Assembly: GCA_964463375.1 (NCBI GenBank)
Contig: CAYXBQ010000032.1
Coordinates: forward strand, 1 to 32,449
Source of the DNA: UMGS1696 sp964463375
GTDB lineage: Bacteria > Bacillota > Clostridia > Oscillospirales > CAG-272
Length of the DNA stretch: 32,449 nucleotides
Direction: 5' to 3'
Shown here: positions 29,767 to 32,449 of the stretch, in pieces
How the letters are laid out: every line of letters starts with the position of its first letter
Numbering within the stretch: the first letter of the stretch is position 1
Made by a program: the position numbers and the translations under genes
Notes under the pieces: model-generated
Seen by the model: only the letters and a program-made list of their open reading frames with translations
Database searches by the model: none
What the model was told of the DNA's origin: nothing

Positions 29767-30934
29767 CCTGTGTGCCGATATTGGCTATAAAAGCATCAAC
29801 CATTACGGAGAGCAGCTGTGCGGGGACCATGTGGATGTGATCGAGCAGAGCAGCGACAACGCCACGGTGATCGTGCTGGCAGACGGGCTGGGCAGTGGGG
29901 TAAAGGCAAGCATTTTGTCCACGCTGACCTCCAAGATCATCTCCACCATGATGGCAGAGGGGCTACCGCTGGAGGAATGCGTATCCACCATTGCGGCGAC
30001 GCTGCCGGTATGCTCGGTCCGTGGGGTTGCCTACTCCACCTTTACGATATTGCAGATCCGCAACAACCAAACGGCGGAGATCATACAATATGACAATCCG
30101 CAGGTGATCCTGATCCGGAACGACCAGAACTACGACTATCCCACCACGGAAATGAACATAGGTGGAAAGAAGATCCTGAAGTCTGTGATCCCGCTGCAAG
30201 AGAATGACGTATTTGTGGCGATGAGTGACGGCTGTCCCCACGCAGGGATCGGCACGGCGTACAATTTTGGCTGGAAGCGGGAAGACATCATCAGCTTTGT
30301 GGAGATGCTGGTACCGGTGGGGTACACGGCAAAGACGCTGTCCACGATGTTGATCGACGAATGCAACCGGCTCTACGACAGCCAGCCGGGGGATGATGCG
30401 ACGGCGTGTGTGGTGCGGATCCGGAAGCGGGAGCCGATGAATCTCCTATTTGGTCCGCCGTCCAACAAAGACGACTGTGACCGGATGATGTCGCTGTTCT
30501 TCTCCAAGGAAGGCAAGCACATCATCTGTGGCGGGACGACCTCGTCCATAGCGGCGAAGTTCCTGCATAAGCCCCTGAAGGCGAGCCTGAAATTTGAAAA
30601 GAGCGACATTCCGCCCATTGCGGAGATCGAGGGTGTGGATCTGGTGACGGAGGGGGTCATCACGATCAACCGGGTACTGGAATACGCCAAGGATCACTTA
30701 GGCGAAAACGAAAAATACGAGATCTGGAGCCAACAGCGGGACGGTGCCTCTCTGATCAGCCGTCTCCTCTTCGAAGAAGCCACCGACATCAACTTCTTCG
30801 TGGGTCGTGCCATCAATCCCGCCCACCAAAACCCGGACCTCCCCATCAATTTCAGCATCAAAATGAACTTAGTCGAGGAGCTCTCCCAATGCCTCCGCAA
30901 AATGGGCAAGCGCATCAAGGTTAGCTATTTTTAA
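29759..30934 (+). CDS. PP2C/SpoIIE-type phosphatase with an uncharacterised C-terminal domain
   Basis: A 391-aa protein. The first 220 or so residues are a PPM/SpoIIE Ser/Thr phosphatase domain: GEQLCGDHVDV, VIVLADGLGSGVKAS (metal Asp-Gly), VAMSDGCPHAG and GDDATACVVRI. The remaining 165 residues (from PMNLLFGPPS) form a separate region with HIICGGTTSSIAAKFL and VDLVTEGVITINRVLEYA that I do not recognise; it could bind a nucleotide or a partner. It overlaps hydS, so it is probably the signalling output of the H2 sensor. Its target is unknown; an anti-sigma antagonist is possible, but none lies here. Confidence 0.84.
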   Translation: MINLCADIGYKSINHYGEQLCGDHVDVIEQSSDNATVIVLADGLGSGVKASILSTLTSKIISTMMAEGLPLEECVSTIAATLPVCSVRGVAYSTFTILQIRNNQTAEIIQYDNPQVILIRNDQNYDYPTTEMNIGGKKILKSVIPLQENDVFVAMSDGCPHAGIGTAYNFGWKREDIISFVEMLVPVGYTAKTLSTMLIDECNRLYDSQPGDDATACVVRIRKREPMNLLFGPPSNKDDCDRMMSLFFSKEGKHIICGGTTSSIAAKFLHKPLKASLKFEKSDIPPIAEIEGVDLVTEGVITINRVLEYAKDHLGENEKYEIWSQQRDGASLISRLLFEEATDINFFVGRAINPAHQNPDLPINFSIKMNLVEELSQCLRKMGKRIKVSYF

Positions 30935-30949
30935 GGAGAAAAATGCTGC

Positions 30950-32374
30950 ATGAGAAAATTTGATACGAAAGTACAGCATCTGAAATATAAAGTATTAAGA
31001 GAAGTGGCACGGCAAGCGTGGGCTGGGACGCTGCTGGAGAACGTGCTGGACATCCCGAAGATGATCGTACCGGACACGACGCCGACGATGCGGTGCTGTG
31101 TGTACAAGGAGCGGGCGATTTTGGCAGAGCGGGTGAAGATCGCCATGGGCGGTGGAGACAGTGCGGATCCCAACGTGATCCAGGTCATCGACATTGCCTG
31201 TGACGAATGCCCGGCGGCGGGGTATGAAGTAACGGATTCCTGCCGTGGCTGTTTGGCGCACCGGTGCGAGGACGTGTGCAAGCGTGGGGCGATCTCCTTT
31301 GATGCCAACCACGTGGCGCACATCGACAAGAGCAAGTGCGTGGAATGCGGGCAGTGCGCCAAGGTTTGTCCGTATTTTGCCATCGTGAACCGGAGCCGTC
31401 CCTGCCAGAACGCCTGCAAGGTCAAGGCGATTTCCATCAAGGAAAACAAGGCGGCAGACATCGACAATGGCAAATGCATCCAGTGCGGGGCTTGCGTGTA
31501 CCAGTGTCCCTTTGGTGCCATCACGGACCGGTCGTACATCCTGAACGTGATCGACCTGATCCAAAAGAGCGAGAGCAACAAGAAATACAAGGTATATGCC
31601 ATGGTTGCGCCGTCCATCTCCAGCCAGTTCACCTATGCGAAGCTGGGGCAGGTGGTGACCGGGCTGAAGGAGCTGGGCTTCCACACGGTGATCGAGGCGG
31701 CGCTGGGTGCAGACATGGTGGCGCAGGCAGAATCTCGTGAGCTGGCAGAGAAGGGTATGCTGACAAGCTCCTGCTGTCCGGCATTTGTGGCGTACATCAA
31801 GTCGGCGTTCCCGAAGCTGGTGCCGCTGATCTCCCACAATCTATCCCCCATGGCGACCCTTGCCAAGTACATCAAGGAGACGGACGAAGGGGCGAAGGTG
31901 GTGTTCATTGGGCCTTGCACAGCCAAGAAGGCCGAGGCGCAGCTTGCCGCAGTGAAGCCCTATGTAGATGCGGTGATGACCTTTGAGGAGCTGCAAGCGT
32001 TGTACGACAGCCGGGACATTGACATTACGGCATTGGAAGAAGGGGTGCTGGACAATGCGTCCTACTTTGGCCGGATCTTTGCCCGTTCCGGTGGTTTGTC
32101 GGATGCGGTTGCCGAGGCCATGAAGGAGCAGAACATTGACTTTGCCCTGAAGGCCATCCCCTGTGACGGCATCGAGGCGTGTCGTGTGGCACTGCTCAAG
32201 GCCAGCAAAAATCTTCTAGACGGCAACTTCATTGAAGGCATGGCGTGCATTGGCGGCTGCATCGGTGGTGCCGGCTGTCTGACCCACGGCGAAAAGAACC
32301 GTGCCGAGGTGGACAAGTACGGCCGTGAAGCCATGGAAAAAACCATCACGGATGCGGTGTCGGTGCTTAAGTGA
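30950..32374 (+). CDS. hydA2: Group B [FeFe]-hydrogenase
   Basis: A 474-aa enzyme that makes or takes up H2 at an H-cluster. The N-terminal half carries several [4Fe-4S] sites: CRGCLAHRCEDVCK, CVECGQCAKVCP, CQNACK and CIQCGACVYQCP. The H-cluster motifs are TSSCCPAF (Cys275-276), GPCTAKKAE (Cys323) and GMACIGGCIGG (Cys433, Cys437). There is no N-terminal [2Fe-2S] domain and no NADH-binding part, so ferredoxin is the likely electron donor. TTAAGGAGAAAAATGCTGC precedes the ATG. It lies 15 bases after the phosphatase gene and is the last gene of the cassette. The Group B call rests on motif spelling and gene order, not a tree. Confidence 0.9.
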   Translation: MRKFDTKVQHLKYKVLREVARQAWAGTLLENVLDIPKMIVPDTTPTMRCCVYKERAILAERVKIAMGGGDSADPNVIQVIDIACDECPAAGYEVTDSCRGCLAHRCEDVCKRGAISFDANHVAHIDKSKCVECGQCAKVCPYFAIVNRSRPCQNACKVKAISIKENKAADIDNGKCIQCGACVYQCPFGAITDRSYILNVIDLIQKSESNKKYKVYAMVAPSISSQFTYAKLGQVVTGLKELGFHTVIEAALGADMVAQAESRELAEKGMLTSSCCPAFVAYIKSAFPKLVPLISHNLSPMATLAKYIKETDEGAKVVFIGPCTAKKAEAQLAAVKPYVDAVMTFEELQALYDSRDIDITALEEGVLDNASYFGRIFARSGGLSDAVAEAMKEQNIDFALKAIPCDGIEACRVALLKASKNLLDGNFIEGMACIGGCIGGAGCLTHGEKNRAEVDKYGREAMEKTITDAVSVLK

Positions 32375-32410
32375 GTTTCGTAGTACTGGATTTACGGGAG
32401 GAGAGACGGT

Positions 32411-32449
32411 CGCTTTCGAGAAAGCCCACTGAGCTGCGCTCAGTGAGCA
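32411..32449. other. Hairpins at the right edge
   Basis: GCTTTC-GA-GAAAGC (about 32412-32425) and CACTGAG-N5-CTCAGTG (about 32430-32448) are two inverted repeats. No T run is visible before the window ends, so I cannot say whether the second is the hydrogenase terminator. Confidence 0.5.

Overview
The window looks like a chromosomal segment of a strictly anaerobic, fermentative, hydrogen-evolving Clostridia member, most like gut Ruminococcaceae/Oscillospiraceae. The signs are a Group B [FeFe]-hydrogenase beside a PAS-type sensory [FeFe]-hydrogenase and Rex, a glycyl radical enzyme with its activase, a FakA/FakB fatty-acid kinase pair, Gram-positive TRTGN-extended promoters with 17-bp spacers, and GC-rich third codon positions. 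I see no rRNA, tRNA, transposase, phage gene or CRISPR array.

Layout. 1-1773: metY on the minus strand, preceded by a full attenuator with a strong promoter, a 43-aa leader peptide packed with Cys and Met codons, and an intrinsic terminator. 1774-2433: intergenic DNA with 51-bp and 20-bp tandem repeats. 2434-4759: a HAD phosphatase, PHP protein and TIM-barrel operon. 4818-8329: acyl-CoA thioesterase, divergent from fakB-fakA, with a 17-bp-period repeat array before the fakB promoter. 8517-10577: two duplicated secreted CBM9-like proteins with identical C-terminal anchors. 10758-12545: a lone ABC ATPase followed by a Gfo/Idh/MocA oxidoreductase. 12695-15395: an MGH1-like glycosidase divergent from a small protein and a 393-aa unknown protein. 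15448-16263: a TrmH/SpoU RNA methyltransferase. 16339-21390: a minus-strand operon in the order AraC regulator, glycyl radical enzyme, CapA-like phosphoesterase, radical-SAM activase. 21566-24449: a sugar-binding lipoprotein and M20 dipeptidase, divergent from the AraC gene. 24450-26041: repeats and a LysR regulator. 26042-32374: a hydrogen and redox cassette of rex, an APH-like kinase, two tandem thioredoxin-like [2Fe-2S] ferredoxins, a PAS sensory hydrogenase, a PP2C/SpoIIE-type phosphatase and a Group B hydrogenase.

How the genes may work together. The right end reads as a redox and H2-sensing unit. Rex senses NADH/NAD+, the sensory hydrogenase probably senses H2, the phosphatase is the likely output, and the second hydrogenase is the likely H2-producing enzyme. 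The central operon is a complete glycyl radical enzyme system (regulator, enzyme, activase) whose Cys-loop reads GCNEP. That does not identify a substrate, so this operon is the best candidate for undescribed chemistry. The metY leader is the best candidate for undescribed regulation. Its five Cys codons in twelve positions lie before a terminator that has a competing pairing, which suggests ribosome-mediated attenuation by cysteine supply.
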